A DNA stretch of 64,000 nt from Microcystis wesenbergii NRERC-220 (lineage in GTDB: Bacteria > Cyanobacteriota > Cyanobacteriia > Cyanobacteriales > Microcystaceae), in NCBI RefSeq assembly GCF_032027425.1, contig NZ_JAVSJA010000001.1, positions 1,302,001-1,366,000 on the forward strand. The letters are read 5' to 3'. The notes beneath the pieces are model-generated. The model was given only the letters and a program-made list of their open reading frames with translations. It ran no database searches and had not been told where the DNA came from. The position numbers and the translations under genes are program-made. Shown piece by piece: positions 51,472-60,457 of this stretch; the first letter of the stretch is position 1; the number at the start of each line of letters is the position of its first letter.

Positions 51472-51999
51472 TTACTTTAAATCGAGCAAACCCTGTTCTT
51501 TTAACTTAGGATTAAAACGAATTTCCATCTGTACTCCCCGTTTTTCTAGGGTTGATAAAATATCGTTTTCTACTCGTCTGGATACCTGTTTTAATAACTT
51601 GATTTGCCCTACTTCGTCAGCACTTTGATAAATTTCTTTTTCTGTCTCAGTCATGGCTAATTTAGCATCAATTGGTTCTGTCCAGAGTTTTTCATTGCCG
51701 ATTACTGCCTGACTTTCTCTTAGCCAAGCTTGTTTAATCGATTCGAGAATCGTCCGATTAGGACGCTCGATCAACTGTATTTTTAGCCAATAACAAGCTT
51801 GGGGCTGTCGGGCAAGATGTTGTTTTAAACTGAGATAAATATCACGAGAATAGCCGACAAACTCTAAGACTTGTTCTCGCTCAAAAATGGCATAAACCCC
51901 GATTTTTCCCTGGAAATCAACACAGATATTACCGGTGGTATCTAGGTAGGGAATATATTCTAATTGTTCGAGATTAGCAAAAGTATCAGACTCATTCAT
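51472..51999 (-). CDS. GIY-YIG nuclease domain protein
   Basis: 175 aa. Residues about 30-95 carry a diverged GIY-YIG domain: GKIGVYAIFEREQVLEFVGYSRDIYLSLKQHLARQP, with Arg in the next helix and Glu in RTILESIKQAWLRE. The C-terminal half (LAMTETEKEIYQSADE, RRVENDILSTLEKRGVQMEIRF) is helical. Found widely in cyanobacteria, function unknown; plastid-type single GIY-YIG proteins are relatives. It ends about 80 bases before trpD. Confidence 0.7.
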   Translation of the reverse strand: MNESDTFANLEQLEYIPYLDTTGNICVDFQGKIGVYAIFEREQVLEFVGYSRDIYLSLKQHLARQPQACYWLKIQLIERPNRTILESIKQAWLRESQAVIGNEKLWTEPIDAKLAMTETEKEIYQSADEVGQIKLLKQVSRRVENDILSTLEKRGVQMEIRFNPKLKEQGLLDLK

Positions 52000-52026
52000 A
52001 ATTAATCGTCGCTAATTGGTTGGAGA

Positions 52027-52193
52027 TAAGTAGGTAGGTGTTAAAAACTTTCAGATACCCCGCTGATCAAGTAGGGTTGATTCAAGGTAGGGTTGATTCA
52101 AGGTAGGGTTGATTCAAGGTAGGGTTGATTCAAGGTAGGGTTGATTCAAGGTAGGGTTGATTCAAGGTAGGGTTGATTCATGAATCAACCCTA
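52027..52193. repeat. Seven-unit 16-bp tandem array ending in a perfect palindrome
   Basis: From 52071 the unit GTAGGGTTGATTCAAG repeats six times without change, and the seventh unit turns into the 26-bp palindrome TAGGGTTGATTCA plus its complement (52168-52193). The 40 bases before the array (taagtaggtaggtgtt, actttcagatacccc) match 46990-47024 in reverse. Confidence 0.9.
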
Positions 52194-52256
52194 CCCGTTT
52201 AAAATTGTACCAAAAAGTTTTAGGCTAAATTAGTCCCCAAAAATGATCAATTCTCA

Positions 52257-52844
52257 ATGCCTACTGCTTCTCTTAACGAAATTGTTCACGCGGCCCTAAG
52301 TGGTCAAGTGGTTTCTTTTCCCACGGATACAGTCCCCGCTTTAGCGGTTTCTCCCCCCTATGCTGCCTTAGTTTTTGCCGCTAAAAAACGGACTTTTGAT
52401 AAACCTTTAATTCTCATGGCGGCCTCAGCAGCAGATTTATGGGATTATGTCAAGGGAAATCAGGAAGAAAGGGAAATTTGGCGGCAAATGACCGAAAAAC
52501 ACTGGCCCGGCTCCCTAACTTTGGTTTTACCTGCTTCTGAAAAAGTACCAAAAGTTCTTAACCCTAAGGATACTAGCACGATTGGTATCCGAGTTCCCGC
52601 TCATGCGATCGCAAGAGAAATTCTTGGTCGAACTGGTGTTTTAGCGACCACAAGTGCTAATCTGTCAGGACAAGAGCCTTTATTGACTCCAGAAGCGATT
52701 ATGACTACTTTTCCCTCGGTGACGGTGTTAGCTCCCACAGAAAGGCAAGCATGGGGAATAATCAATAGTGGACAACCCTCCACCGTCGCGCGTTGGCAAT
52801 GTCAAAGATGGGATATCTTACGACAAGGGGCAGTTTTTCTGTAA
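52257..52844 (+). CDS. tsaC: L-threonylcarbamoyladenylate synthase (TsaC/YrdC/Sua5 family)
   Basis: 195 aa. Makes threonylcarbamoyl-AMP from threonine, bicarbonate and ATP for the t6A37 modification of tRNAs that read ANN codons. Family features are GQVVSFPTDTVPALAVSP, KKRTFDKPLILMAAS, WPGSLTLVLPAS, TIGIRVPAHAIAREIL and TTSANLSGQEPLLTPE. Single YrdC domain, without the Sua5 C-terminal part, so TsaC type. It ends 2 bases before the next ATG, so the two are likely cotranscribed. Confidence 0.88.
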   Translation: MPTASLNEIVHAALSGQVVSFPTDTVPALAVSPPYAALVFAAKKRTFDKPLILMAASAADLWDYVKGNQEEREIWRQMTEKHWPGSLTLVLPASEKVPKVLNPKDTSTIGIRVPAHAIAREILGRTGVLATTSANLSGQEPLLTPEAIMTTFPSVTVLAPTERQAWGIINSGQPSTVARWQCQRWDILRQGAVFL

Positions 52845-52846
52845 AT

Positions 52847-53656
52847 ATGGACGATATTGACGCTTTAAAACGGGAATTACAGCAAACTCGCCTCGCTTAT
52901 CACATGGCTGTGGCAATTAATCACCTCAAAAGCAGTTTTTTGGGACGGGTTGCCCACGAATTGCGATCGCCATTGAGCAGTATGATCAGTCTCCATCAAA
53001 TGATTCTCGCCGATCTTTGCGAAAGTCCGGCCGAAGAAAGGGAATTTATCGCCCAGGGGCAACTGGCGGGCCGTAAACTGATGGCAATGCTCGATGAGAT
53101 GATTAATCTCTCGAAGCTAGAGTCTGGTACTATACCTCTGGAGCGAGAAATTTTTTCTTTAACTAAACTCTGGCAAGATTGGGCAAGTTTAACCTATTTA
53201 CAGGCAGCTAATCGCAATATTAAGCTTAAATTTAGTCCTTTAACCGATGATATTGCTATTATTGCCGATTATCAACGTTTATCCTCCGCTTTTGTCCTTC
53301 TCGTCGATGCAGCGATTGCCAACTTAGCGAGTGGCTCTATTTGTATATCGGTAAGCACTCTTGACGAGAAAAAAGTCACTATTAGTCTAGAATTTCCGGG
53401 TGAAATCCCTCTTTGGCAAATGCCAGAAATTTCCCCTTTGAGTTTAGAATCAAAGCCGGAAGAAGTAAAACAATTTACTCAAGCTCTCGGTCTTTCTCCC
53501 GGTCTTAAATTCCAGTTAGCGAAGGGAATTATCGAAGTATCGGGGGGGGAAATGAGCTTAGATCAAATCGATAACAATAGTCAGGACAAGCTCACAGAGA
53601 TCGTTTTTTCTTTACCTCGATCGCCGGACAGGAAAACTCCTCGGGATAACGATTAA
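52847..53656 (+). CDS. Sensor histidine kinase-like protein, degenerate ATPase domain
   Basis: 269 aa from ATG 52847, two bases after the tsaC stop. After a short coiled start (DDIDALKRELQQTRLAYHMA) comes a HisKA domain with the H-box FLGRVAHELRSPLSSMISLH (His about residue 42). The ATP-binding domain is abbreviated: the N-box region reads VLLVDAAIANLASG and the G-box LGLSPGLKFQLAKGIIEVSGGEM, lacking the usual DTGxGI. No sensor or membrane segment is present. It may dimerise and be phosphorylated in trans rather than act alone. Tail-to-tail overlap of 65 bases with the GNAT gene. Confidence 0.75.
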   Translation: MDDIDALKRELQQTRLAYHMAVAINHLKSSFLGRVAHELRSPLSSMISLHQMILADLCESPAEEREFIAQGQLAGRKLMAMLDEMINLSKLESGTIPLEREIFSLTKLWQDWASLTYLQAANRNIKLKFSPLTDDIAIIADYQRLSSAFVLLVDAAIANLASGSICISVSTLDEKKVTISLEFPGEIPLWQMPEISPLSLESKPEEVKQFTQALGLSPGLKFQLAKGIIEVSGGEMSLDQIDNNSQDKLTEIVFSLPRSPDRKTPRDND

Positions 53657-54062
53657 ATAATACCATTGTCGTCGTGGCGTTGCTTTGGAAACCAATGCGC
53701 TGGTAAAATTTTTCTTGGTTAGTAGTCATCAAATAGACTCTTTCCACCCGATTTATTCGGGGATGGGCCAAAACTGTTTCTACTAATTTACGCCCTAAAC
53801 CCGCTCCCTGATAATCGGGATGAACGATCACATCCCAAATAGTTGCCCGATAAATGCCGTCAGAAATGGCGCGAGCAAAACCAATTAATTGCGGATCATT
53901 CCACACCGTCACCACCGGATCACTATAGTCAATTGCGGTTTCTAAATCTTCTAAACGGCGATCAATTGCCCAAAATGCGGTTAAATTAAATAATTCTCGT
54001 AGTTGCAATAGATCTATCTTGCTTTTATCCTCGTCAAACTGAATCTGACTACAATCAATCAT
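53592..54062 (-). CDS. GNAT-family N-acetyltransferase
   Basis: 156 aa. The acetyl-CoA loop is clear in ATIWDVIVHPDYQGAGLGRKLVETVLAHP (Q/RxxGxG/A type), followed by VERVYLMTTNQEKFYQRIGFQ. The substrate is unknown. Its 3' end overlaps the 3' end of the histidine-kinase-like gene on the other strand by 65 bases, a convergent arrangement. Confidence 0.85.
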   Translation of the reverse strand: MIDCSQIQFDEDKSKIDLLQLRELFNLTAFWAIDRRLEDLETAIDYSDPVVTVWNDPQLIGFARAISDGIYRATIWDVIVHPDYQGAGLGRKLVETVLAHPRINRVERVYLMTTNQEKFYQRIGFQSNATTTMVLFNRYPEEFSCPAIEVKKKRSL

Positions 54063-54755
54063 GATATTTCCTTAGTCTAAGACTAAAAAATAGGGGAAGA
54101 TATAGGGACGAGAAAGAGGATTCATGCTCCCTCGGGCTAATTTATGAGCAATTTTCCCTAATCTATTGTGTTTGATTATACTAAATGTCTAAGATAATCT
54201 CTAGTTGATTTATCGTGATTTCTTGACAAGTTATTAATCAGTGATCAGTGATCAGTTATCAGTGATCAGATGAGAGTTTTCAGTTCACCTGATGGTTCTT
54301 CGGTTTGTGTGATGCAATGGACGGAGTTCTAAGGGATGAAATCCTTACAGAGAAAGGCATTCTGCGATTTTTGTCAATTTCGCTCTAGAACGAACTAATC
54401 AATTAACTCTCTTGTCAAATAAGGATTTAGTCGATTTAGGCCACCTGATCGAACCATACCAAGTAACGAAGAACCTAATTAATTGGCAAGAGTTCTAATT
54501 AGGGCTGGCTGAAAATTACTGGAAGCCTTACTAGAAAACGATTTTAGGACTTTTTTAGCTAAAAAAGTGCAGGAAACAAACGTTGAGAAATCGATCCGAG
54601 GGACTCAAAACCCTGGCACTTTCCGGAGGCGATTGCAAAGGGTTCTGCTTCCCAGTGCGCGAGGTCATTCTGTTATTCTGACCTCCCCGACCGACTCCCC
54701 AGACTCCTGACTCCCCAGACTCCTAACCCCACCAACAAACTTTTTGCCGCAAACC
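54063..54755. other. Intergenic region of stacked mobile repeats
   Basis: About 690 bases with no gene. Contains heptamer relatives (54235-54270), the ISL3-type MITE at 54294-54475, a lone ggcaagagttc-TA end at 54484-54496, and the tagggttt-ended repeat at 54497-54762, which reaches into the 3' end of the glycosyltransferase gene. Confidence 0.65.
54294..54475. mobile_element. MITE with ISL3-type terminal inverted repeats, copy 3
   Basis: 182 bp, from GGTTCTTCGGTTTGTGTGATG to AGTAACGAAGAACC; aligns end to end with 10213-10400, same orientation, about 85 percent identity by eye. Confidence 0.8.
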
Positions 54756-54762
54756 CTAATTA
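54497..54762. repeat. Dispersed repeat with aattaggg ends
   Basis: Inverted ends aattagggctggctgaa and (complement of right end) aattagggtttgcggcaaaa. Same family as 34511-34760 and 61737-61979, though the middle differs and includes a stretch of C-rich actccc units. Confidence 0.65.
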
Positions 54763-55518
54763 TAGCGCCAGTTTTCTTGCACTTTAACTTGATTAAGTTG
54801 TCGCAGTTTAGCAATAGATTCAGCAATGATATTCATAGAATATTTACATAGATGATGATAAGTTTTGAGTAGAATCATTAGTAAAATTTTTACTGACGCT
54901 AGTTTCTGCTCGCGTATAAATATAGGTTTCAGGTTCTTTTAATTTTTCGGTCTTAAATATTTTTTCTGCTCTTGCCCATAAATCTGTATCTTCTCCATAG
55001 ATCATGTGTTTAAATCCTTGCAATTCAAAAAATACCTTTCTTTTGCCGAAAAATGTCGGTCCTAAAACACATTTTTTTAAGTTAATTAATTTGTCTGATT
55101 GATAATAATCTGCAACTAAAATATTATCTTCGCTGAAAAACCCTCCTTCAATCAAGTCAATTTCTGGATGAGCTTTCATATATTGTAATCGTGACTCTAA
55201 ATGATTAGGCTTATAAGCATCGTCACTATCGAGAAATGTCAAATACTTACCAAACGATGCCTGTATTCCTGCATTTTTGGCATAACATTGTTTTTTATTT
55301 TTATGCTTTAAATAACGAATGTTATTGTATTTCTCAAGATAGGGATTAACAACTGCAAAAGTTTGATCACTGCTACCATCATCCACTATTACAAGTTCCC
55401 AATTGGTAAAAGTTTGATTGAGGACACTATCAATACCTTTATTCAAGTAATGAGCGCGGTTATAGGTACAGACAATAATGCTAATTTCAGGATTAATATC
55501 AAAATTGATCGGACTCAT
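54756..55518 (-). pseudogene. Family 2 glycosyltransferase, 3' end frameshifted
   Basis: The open frame 55518-54844 encodes 224 aa of a GT-A fold enzyme: PEISIIVCTYNRAHYLNKGI, WELVIVDDGSSDQTF, AGIQASFGKYLTFLDSDDAY (DXD-type metal site). It then stops at 54844 after TQNLSSSM. In the next frame the sequence reads YHHLCKYSMNIIAESIAKLR and QLNQVKVQENWRYN to a stop at 54756, a plausible lost C-terminal helix, so a small indel near 54865 is likely. The final stop lies inside the repeat at 54497-54762. The catalytic domain is complete and may still work. Confidence 0.75.
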
Positions 55519-55550
55519 AAGACACTCCCAATTGTAAGTTTTGTCAGTTG

Positions 55551-56651
55551 TTATTTTTGAGCGACAATACAGGTAGCTACTGGAAAATCAGGATGAAAAG
55601 CATCTAATTCTTCAGTAGTTAATTCTTCGGTAGCTATGCCATGATAACTAGCTATCACACTAATAGGATTGCCATAAACATATAATTTTTGCTGGGAGAA
55701 TTTTCTAAACATCCAAGCAAAAGCATCTGGTAAAGGCCGCCAATAGTCCCTAGGTATAGCATGAAGTCTCTGTGCACTAGGAACCATGACAAAACATTTC
55801 CCCCCTGGTTTTAACCAAGTGTAAATATTTTCTACAACTTGCCAAGGTGCATAACAATGTTCCAAGACATTAAAAGTAATAATAGAATCAAATGACTCTG
55901 GTTTGATGATAGAGCCATCGTGAGCATCACCGACTATATCTATTCCTAAACCTGGTTCTATATTCATAATTTGATATGATGAACCTAGGTTAATTCCATA
56001 GAAGTCTTTATTTGTACCACCAATTTCTAGAATTTTTCCAACTATTTGTGGTTTGATTTCTTGGATAAATTTGTTTAAATAATACCGATCAACTGGTTTC
56101 CCCCTAGTTAAACCAAATACATGACAGATGGGAACACTTTTTTTCAAATCTCCCCAGTTGAGAGAATGGGTAGCAACTGATAATAAACCTATTTTTTCTA
56201 GGTAGATCACTAATTGGCAAAAACTCTCAAAACTATTGATTTGTTCTAAGTCATTGATCAGGTTAGTTTTTGCAAAAAACTGGGTTAATACTTGGTAAGT
56301 ATTGTGGCTTAATGGTGTAAGCTTATATTCTTCGTCTTTTTCAATAAAGCCGCAAAAACCTTTACCAAAAAGCGTGAGGCTTTTATCTGATAAAAAGATG
56401 ATAGCGTTGTTGGTTAAATGTTGATATTTTTCTATTTCTGTAGTAACTTGCGCGTTAATTGGTGCTGATTTGACTTGTTGAAATATTTGATAGGCTGATT
56501 CAAGATCATGTTCATGTACAAATATTTCTAAAATAGTTAACCAAGATTGGTAAGGAATAATTTCTGGTGAGCGTTGACTCCAAGTAAAGATAGCGTTTAC
56601 TTGGGAGTTTTCAATTTTTAAGAAGGCGTTGGGTATATATTTTCTAGTCAT
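55551..56651 (-). CDS. SAM-dependent methyltransferase with N-terminal extension
   Basis: 366 aa. The C-terminal half is a class I methyltransferase: VGKILEIGGTNKDFYGINL (motif I, GG in place of GxG), YQIMNIEPGLGIDIVGDAHD, FDSIITFNVLEHCYAPWQVVENIYTWLKPGGKCFVMVPS. The N-terminal 180 residues have no recognised domain. Its place between a glycosyltransferase 32 bases downstream and another upstream suggests modification of a surface glycan or glycosylated metabolite. Confidence 0.8.
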   Translation of the reverse strand: MTRKYIPNAFLKIENSQVNAIFTWSQRSPEIIPYQSWLTILEIFVHEHDLESAYQIFQQVKSAPINAQVTTEIEKYQHLTNNAIIFLSDKSLTLFGKGFCGFIEKDEEYKLTPLSHNTYQVLTQFFAKTNLINDLEQINSFESFCQLVIYLEKIGLLSVATHSLNWGDLKKSVPICHVFGLTRGKPVDRYYLNKFIQEIKPQIVGKILEIGGTNKDFYGINLGSSYQIMNIEPGLGIDIVGDAHDGSIIKPESFDSIITFNVLEHCYAPWQVVENIYTWLKPGGKCFVMVPSAQRLHAIPRDYWRPLPDAFAWMFRKFSQQKLYVYGNPISVIASYHGIATEELTTEELDAFHPDFPVATCIVAQK

Positions 56652-56701
56652 TTTGTTTGTTTCAGTAAAGATTGATTTTGACGACTTGTCAATTTTTTGC
56701 T

Positions 56702-57970
56702 TTATTTTAACCTATTTGAGATTACCTCCTCAATAATATCCACAGCACGAGGAACCCCTCCCGCTTTTTGGATAGCAGTTTTTAATCTAAGTGCATTTTC
56801 TTTATAAGATGGTTGCGTTAGCACTTCTTGAATAGCTTGGCGTAATCTATTGATTGTCAAACTTGAAGGAGTAATAAATTTCCCGACGCCACTCCAAGCA
56901 ATACGGGTAGCCACTCCTGCTTGATCATTAGCAATAGGAATAGCTACTATAGGTACACCATAAAACAGAGATTCTAGTACCGTATTTGTTCCAGAATGGC
57001 AAATAGTCAAACTGGCTTTTTGTAATAATTCTAATTGTGGTGCATATTTAACGACGATGGGATTTCCTGGTAAATTAGGTAATGCTTGAGTTGCTAATCC
57101 ACCTCCTAGGGCAATTACTAATTGTGTATCTAAACCTACACAAGCTTCAGCAATTTTATAAAAAATATGAGTGAGGCGATTTTGCAATGTACCCATTGAA
57201 GTATAAATTAATGGTTTATCATTCAATTTTTCATAGGGGAAATCAATTGTTTTTCTCCCTGTAGAATCAAAGTGAGGTCCGGTAAAATGGAGAATTCCGT
57301 TTAAATCATGTCTGGGGTATTCAAACTCTGCTGGTTGTTGACTAATAATTGCTAACTTAGAAACAGAATAGTAATCATTAATATTTCTGCAAGCAGGCAT
57401 ACCATACTTTTGGCGATATGCCGAAATCACTTTGTAAATAGGTTGGGAAAAACGAGAAATTACTCCATATCCCAAACGATTACGCAATCTTGCCCACCAA
57501 GCAGGGTTATATTTCCAGGTTGTAAAAGCTGGGGGAATAGTATTATCAAAACCATTGACTAGCGCCGAAGAAGCTGTCACAAAGGGAATTTTAAGGAAAT
57601 CAGCAACAGTGCTACCACCGTATATACATTCATCAATTATCAGTGCTTCTATTCCCGCATCTTTAATCACTTGTGGAGCATTAAGTAAAAATGAAGCTGT
57701 TGTTTTTTCAGATAAACAAATTGTGTAACGCAATGCCGCTAACCCAGTGAGTTTTCCTAGCTCTTCATAAAATTTTGCCGTTGTCCCTACAGGAAAATCA
57801 ACTGGTGAAATAGCGCGAAATTCTAAACCAGCAACTTTGGCATTTGCTTCTGCATCAGGCATACCTAATACTGTCACACGATGTCCTCGTCTTTGGAGTT
57901 CGCGTCCCAAAGTATTCATTGTGTTTAAATGTCCAGTAGCGGCTGGACAGATAGAGCCAAAATGTGTCAT
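56702..57970 (-). CDS. UDP-sugar glycosyltransferase (GT1 / CrtX-like)
   Basis: 422-aa GT-B enzyme. N-terminal acceptor domain has CPAATGHLNTMNTLGRELQRRGHRVTVLG; the C-terminal donor site shows PLIYTSMGTLQNRL, VVKYAPQLELLQKASLTICHSGTNTVLESLFYGVPIVAIPIANDQAGVATRI, the signature of UGT/MGT enzymes (HxGxxT...P...DQ). It is similar to CrtX zeaxanthin glucosyltransferase and macrolide glycosyltransferases; the acceptor here is unknown. No carotenoid gene is adjacent. Confidence 0.85.
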   Translation of the reverse strand: MTHFGSICPAATGHLNTMNTLGRELQRRGHRVTVLGMPDAEANAKVAGLEFRAISPVDFPVGTTAKFYEELGKLTGLAALRYTICLSEKTTASFLLNAPQVIKDAGIEALIIDECIYGGSTVADFLKIPFVTASSALVNGFDNTIPPAFTTWKYNPAWWARLRNRLGYGVISRFSQPIYKVISAYRQKYGMPACRNINDYYSVSKLAIISQQPAEFEYPRHDLNGILHFTGPHFDSTGRKTIDFPYEKLNDKPLIYTSMGTLQNRLTHIFYKIAEACVGLDTQLVIALGGGLATQALPNLPGNPIVVKYAPQLELLQKASLTICHSGTNTVLESLFYGVPIVAIPIANDQAGVATRIAWSGVGKFITPSSLTINRLRQAIQEVLTQPSYKENALRLKTAIQKAGGVPRAVDIIEEVISNRLK

Positions 57971-58023
57971 GATTTTTTCCTTTGTTTAATTATTAAAAAC
58001 TATTTTTTCGCTACACTATCTTA

Positions 58024-58821
58024 TCAACTAGCATGGGTATCATACCAAGGTTCGATAACTTGAAATTTTTCTAACAGCTTTTTGCCGAGATTGACCTTAT
58101 AAATAAACCCATTCATTCTAAATATTTGATAGTACAAAAAAATGCGTTTGTAGAGATTGATAGCTTGAGTTTCTGAAAGCCATTTTCCTGGTGTTTCTTC
58201 TCCAAAAAGTCCGCTGGAACCAAATTCAAATTGATGTTCAAAGTATTTACCTTCTTTTTCCGGGAAAGGACACACTTGTTGGGATATTTTCCGTTGGTTA
58301 ATAACTTTAAATTTTTGATACCCAAGTTCTTTCAATATTTTAAACTCTTTTAGCAAATTATTCCAAGACGTTTTATCTGATTCTATGGATATAAATTTTG
58401 GTTTACTGTCGAATTGCCGTAAGGCTTTAACACATAACAAGTCTGCCCCTTCAATATCAACTTTTAGATAATAGGGAATCCCAAATTCTTGTAAAATGTT
58501 TTCAAATTTAGCACTTTTTACCGTGATTTCCAGGGATTTTGTCCCATAGAACTCGTTTCTTTTCACCCAATCTGGAGAAATTGTCCCCCAAACACTATGA
58601 TTTAGGTTAGTATAGAAAATAATCTCACCTTCTTGTGGGGCTATAGCCAGATTCAGAAGTTGTAGTTGACCATCATTTATATAGGATTGTAGTCTATTTT
58701 TTGTGGTTTCATAAAGCTGAGGATCAGCTTCTATACCCACTACGCAAAAACCTTTTTTTAAATAGTATTCAGTATCTTCGCCCTGATGAACACCAACATC
58801 TATGATTAAGTTCTTATTCAT
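58024..58821 (-). CDS. FkbM-family SAM methyltransferase
   Basis: About 265 aa from ATG 58821 (MNKNLIIDVGVHQGEDTEYY); the open frame to 58923 has no family match. Motif I is LIIDVGVHQGEDTEYYLKKG, the acidic loop VVGIEADPQLYE, and the FkbM signature YYLKVDIEGADLLCVKAL is intact. The C-terminal KWLSETQAINLYKRIFLYYQ is typical of a group found in glycan clusters. First gene of the minus-strand set with the UGT, the second methyltransferase and GT2. Confidence 0.85.
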   Translation of the reverse strand: MNKNLIIDVGVHQGEDTEYYLKKGFCVVGIEADPQLYETTKNRLQSYINDGQLQLLNLAIAPQEGEIIFYTNLNHSVWGTISPDWVKRNEFYGTKSLEITVKSAKFENILQEFGIPYYLKVDIEGADLLCVKALRQFDSKPKFISIESDKTSWNNLLKEFKILKELGYQKFKVINQRKISQQVCPFPEKEGKYFEHQFEFGSSGLFGEETPGKWLSETQAINLYKRIFLYYQIFRMNGFIYKVNLGKKLLEKFQVIEPWYDTHAS

Positions 58822-58923
58822 GATCAATTTCTGAGGACAAGACAAAAGGCTTGAAAAGTAGGCGGGAGTAGGTTTGATGAAACATAGAACCAATCTCCAC
58901 AACCCTATGAACCAGTATAGCAT

Positions 58924-59118
58924 CTAAAGCAAGCCCTTCAACCCCCTAACCGTGATGAGCGTATGCGCTTCCTCGAAGAGATGGTAAAAATTTTTCCCAC
59001 CGCTGAGATTCGTTGTCTGGGTGGGGACTGGGAGTTTGTCGGTCAAGCTTGGTTACCTTATCTTCTCCTGGAACCTTCCCTGTTTTTCCGAATCCGAATT
59101 CCAGCTACTGACAAGTAA
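58924..59118 (+). pseudogene. IS4-family transposase fragment
   Basis: Sixty-four codons: LKQALQPPNRDERMRFLEEM, then VKIFPTAEIRCLGGDWEFVG and QAWLPYLLLEPSLFFRIRIP before TAA. The order FLEE...F....I..L..DREF.G..W...L is that of IS4 DDE transposases around the second catalytic Asp, which is D in GGDWEF here. Neither end of the gene is present. Confidence 0.7.
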
Positions 59119-59146
59119 GTTAACAAGGGAAAACCGCAATGACAAT

Positions 59147-59398
59147 TCATGTAATAAAATCGGTTAGAATCTCATCTGGTTCATCGTCCATGTCATCCTC
59201 ATCTAATTCATCAATAAAATCGACAGCAGCAGAAAAATTAGCAGCAGCTAATGTCAAAGACTGCTGAGATTGCAGTTGCGCCAGGAGTTGTTCGAGATTT
59301 TTTAAGCGAAATGATAGAGAATCAACCTCTTGTTTGAATTCATCAATCTTGTTAGTTTTAGCCTGCAATAACTTCAATTCATCTTGAAGAATTGGCAA
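59147..59398 (-). pseudogene. Coiled-coil protein, 5' truncated at an insertion sequence
   Basis: The frame has no ATG; it begins at TTG 59398, right at the edge of the IS at 59401. 83 aa with heptads (LLQAKTNKIDEFKQEVDSL, FRLKNLEQLLAQLQSQQSL) and a very acidic tail (ELDEDDMDDEPDEILTDF). Sequence beyond the far end of the IS does not extend the frame, so the N-terminal part is missing. Function unknown. Confidence 0.5.
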
Positions 59399-59522
59399 TA
59401 GACCTCTTGCATAATTTTTTTATGGTATGATATAAGGTTTTGCTTTTTTCTCAATTCTTAGATTGAAGTGGAAAAAAGAATAAAATGTGATCTTAGGTCA
59501 GGAAATCATCTATAATTTTGCT

Positions 59523-60457
59523 ATGTTTATTAGCAAAATTATGGATTATCAAAACTTATCAGATGAACAATTCAAACGCCGTTTCGGTGTGTATAAACAA
59601 ACCTATAGAAAGATGGTAGAATCAGTAAAAAGTGTTGAAGCCGACTCTAATTCAGCGTTCGGCTGAGCGTTCGACAAAAGCTCACGCGGCTCGACTGAGC
59701 TCGCCGAACGTCCGAAGTCTCACGGCCGAAGCCATCTAAAAGGGGACCGAAACCTAAACTATCTATAGAAGAACAAGTTTTAGTAACGTTAGAATATTGG
59801 CGAGAATATAGAACATATTTTCACATTGGTACAAGCTGGGAACTATCAGAATCAACTATAGGTCGGATTGTAAATAAGACGGAAAAAATGCTTTTACAAT
59901 CGGGAAACTTCCGTTTAAAAGGAAAAAAAGCTTTACTCAATCAAGCAGAGATACCGGTCGTAACGGTAATGGATGTAACGGAAACTCCCATTGAACGCCC
60001 CCAAAAGAAACAGAAAGATTTTTTGGGGGGTAAAAGAGGTTATCATACTTTAAAATCCCAATTAGTAGCTGATCAAAATACAGAGGAAATTATCTGTGTC
60101 TTTTGTGGGAAAGGCAGAGGTCATGATTTTAGTTTATTTAAAAAAAGTCGAGTTCGTTTTCATCCTTTAACTACCAGCATAGAAGACAGTGGTTATCAGG
60201 GAATATCTCAATACCATAGTAATAGTTATACACCAAAAAAGAAACCTAAAAATAGAAAATTAACAGACTTATAAAAGGAGTATAACAAGGCTTTAGCCAA
60301 AGAAAATATTATCATTGAACCTATAAATAGGAAACTCAAAATCTTTAAAATCTTATCCTGTAAATATCGGAATCGTCGTCGAAGATATAGTTTAAGAGTT
60401 AACTTGTTGGCGGCTATTTATAACTGTGAGTTAGGGATAGGTATAGCAGCTTCTTAA
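59523..60457 (+). pseudogene. IS5-like transposase with insertion and nonsense mutation
   Basis: N-terminal HTH part (MDYQNLSDEQFKRRFGVYKQ, TYRKMVESVKSVEADS) is cut at 59650 by a GC-rich palindromic insert; the frame resumes at 59738 with KRGPKPKLSIEEQVLVTLEYWRE and continues through TVMDVTETPIERP (first catalytic Asp), GKRGYHTLKSQLVADQ and EDSGYQGISQYH. A TAA at 60272 then interrupts, with KEYNKALAKENIIIEPINRK and SLRVNLLAAIYNCELG following in frame to 60457. HTH_Tnp_4/DDE_4 type by pattern. Confidence 0.8.
59651..59734. repeat. GC-rich palindromic repeat inserted in a transposase gene
   Basis: 84 bp of the gcgttcggctgagc ... cacggccgaagcc family, with TCTAA on both sides (59646-59650 and 59735-59739). 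Removing the insert plus one TCTAA gives an uninterrupted codon series DSKRGPKPK across the join. Confidence 0.8.

Noticed and set aside
52071-52193. Regular 16-bp repeat array as a possible CRISPR
   Set aside because: Units are contiguous with no spacers, and no cas genes are near.
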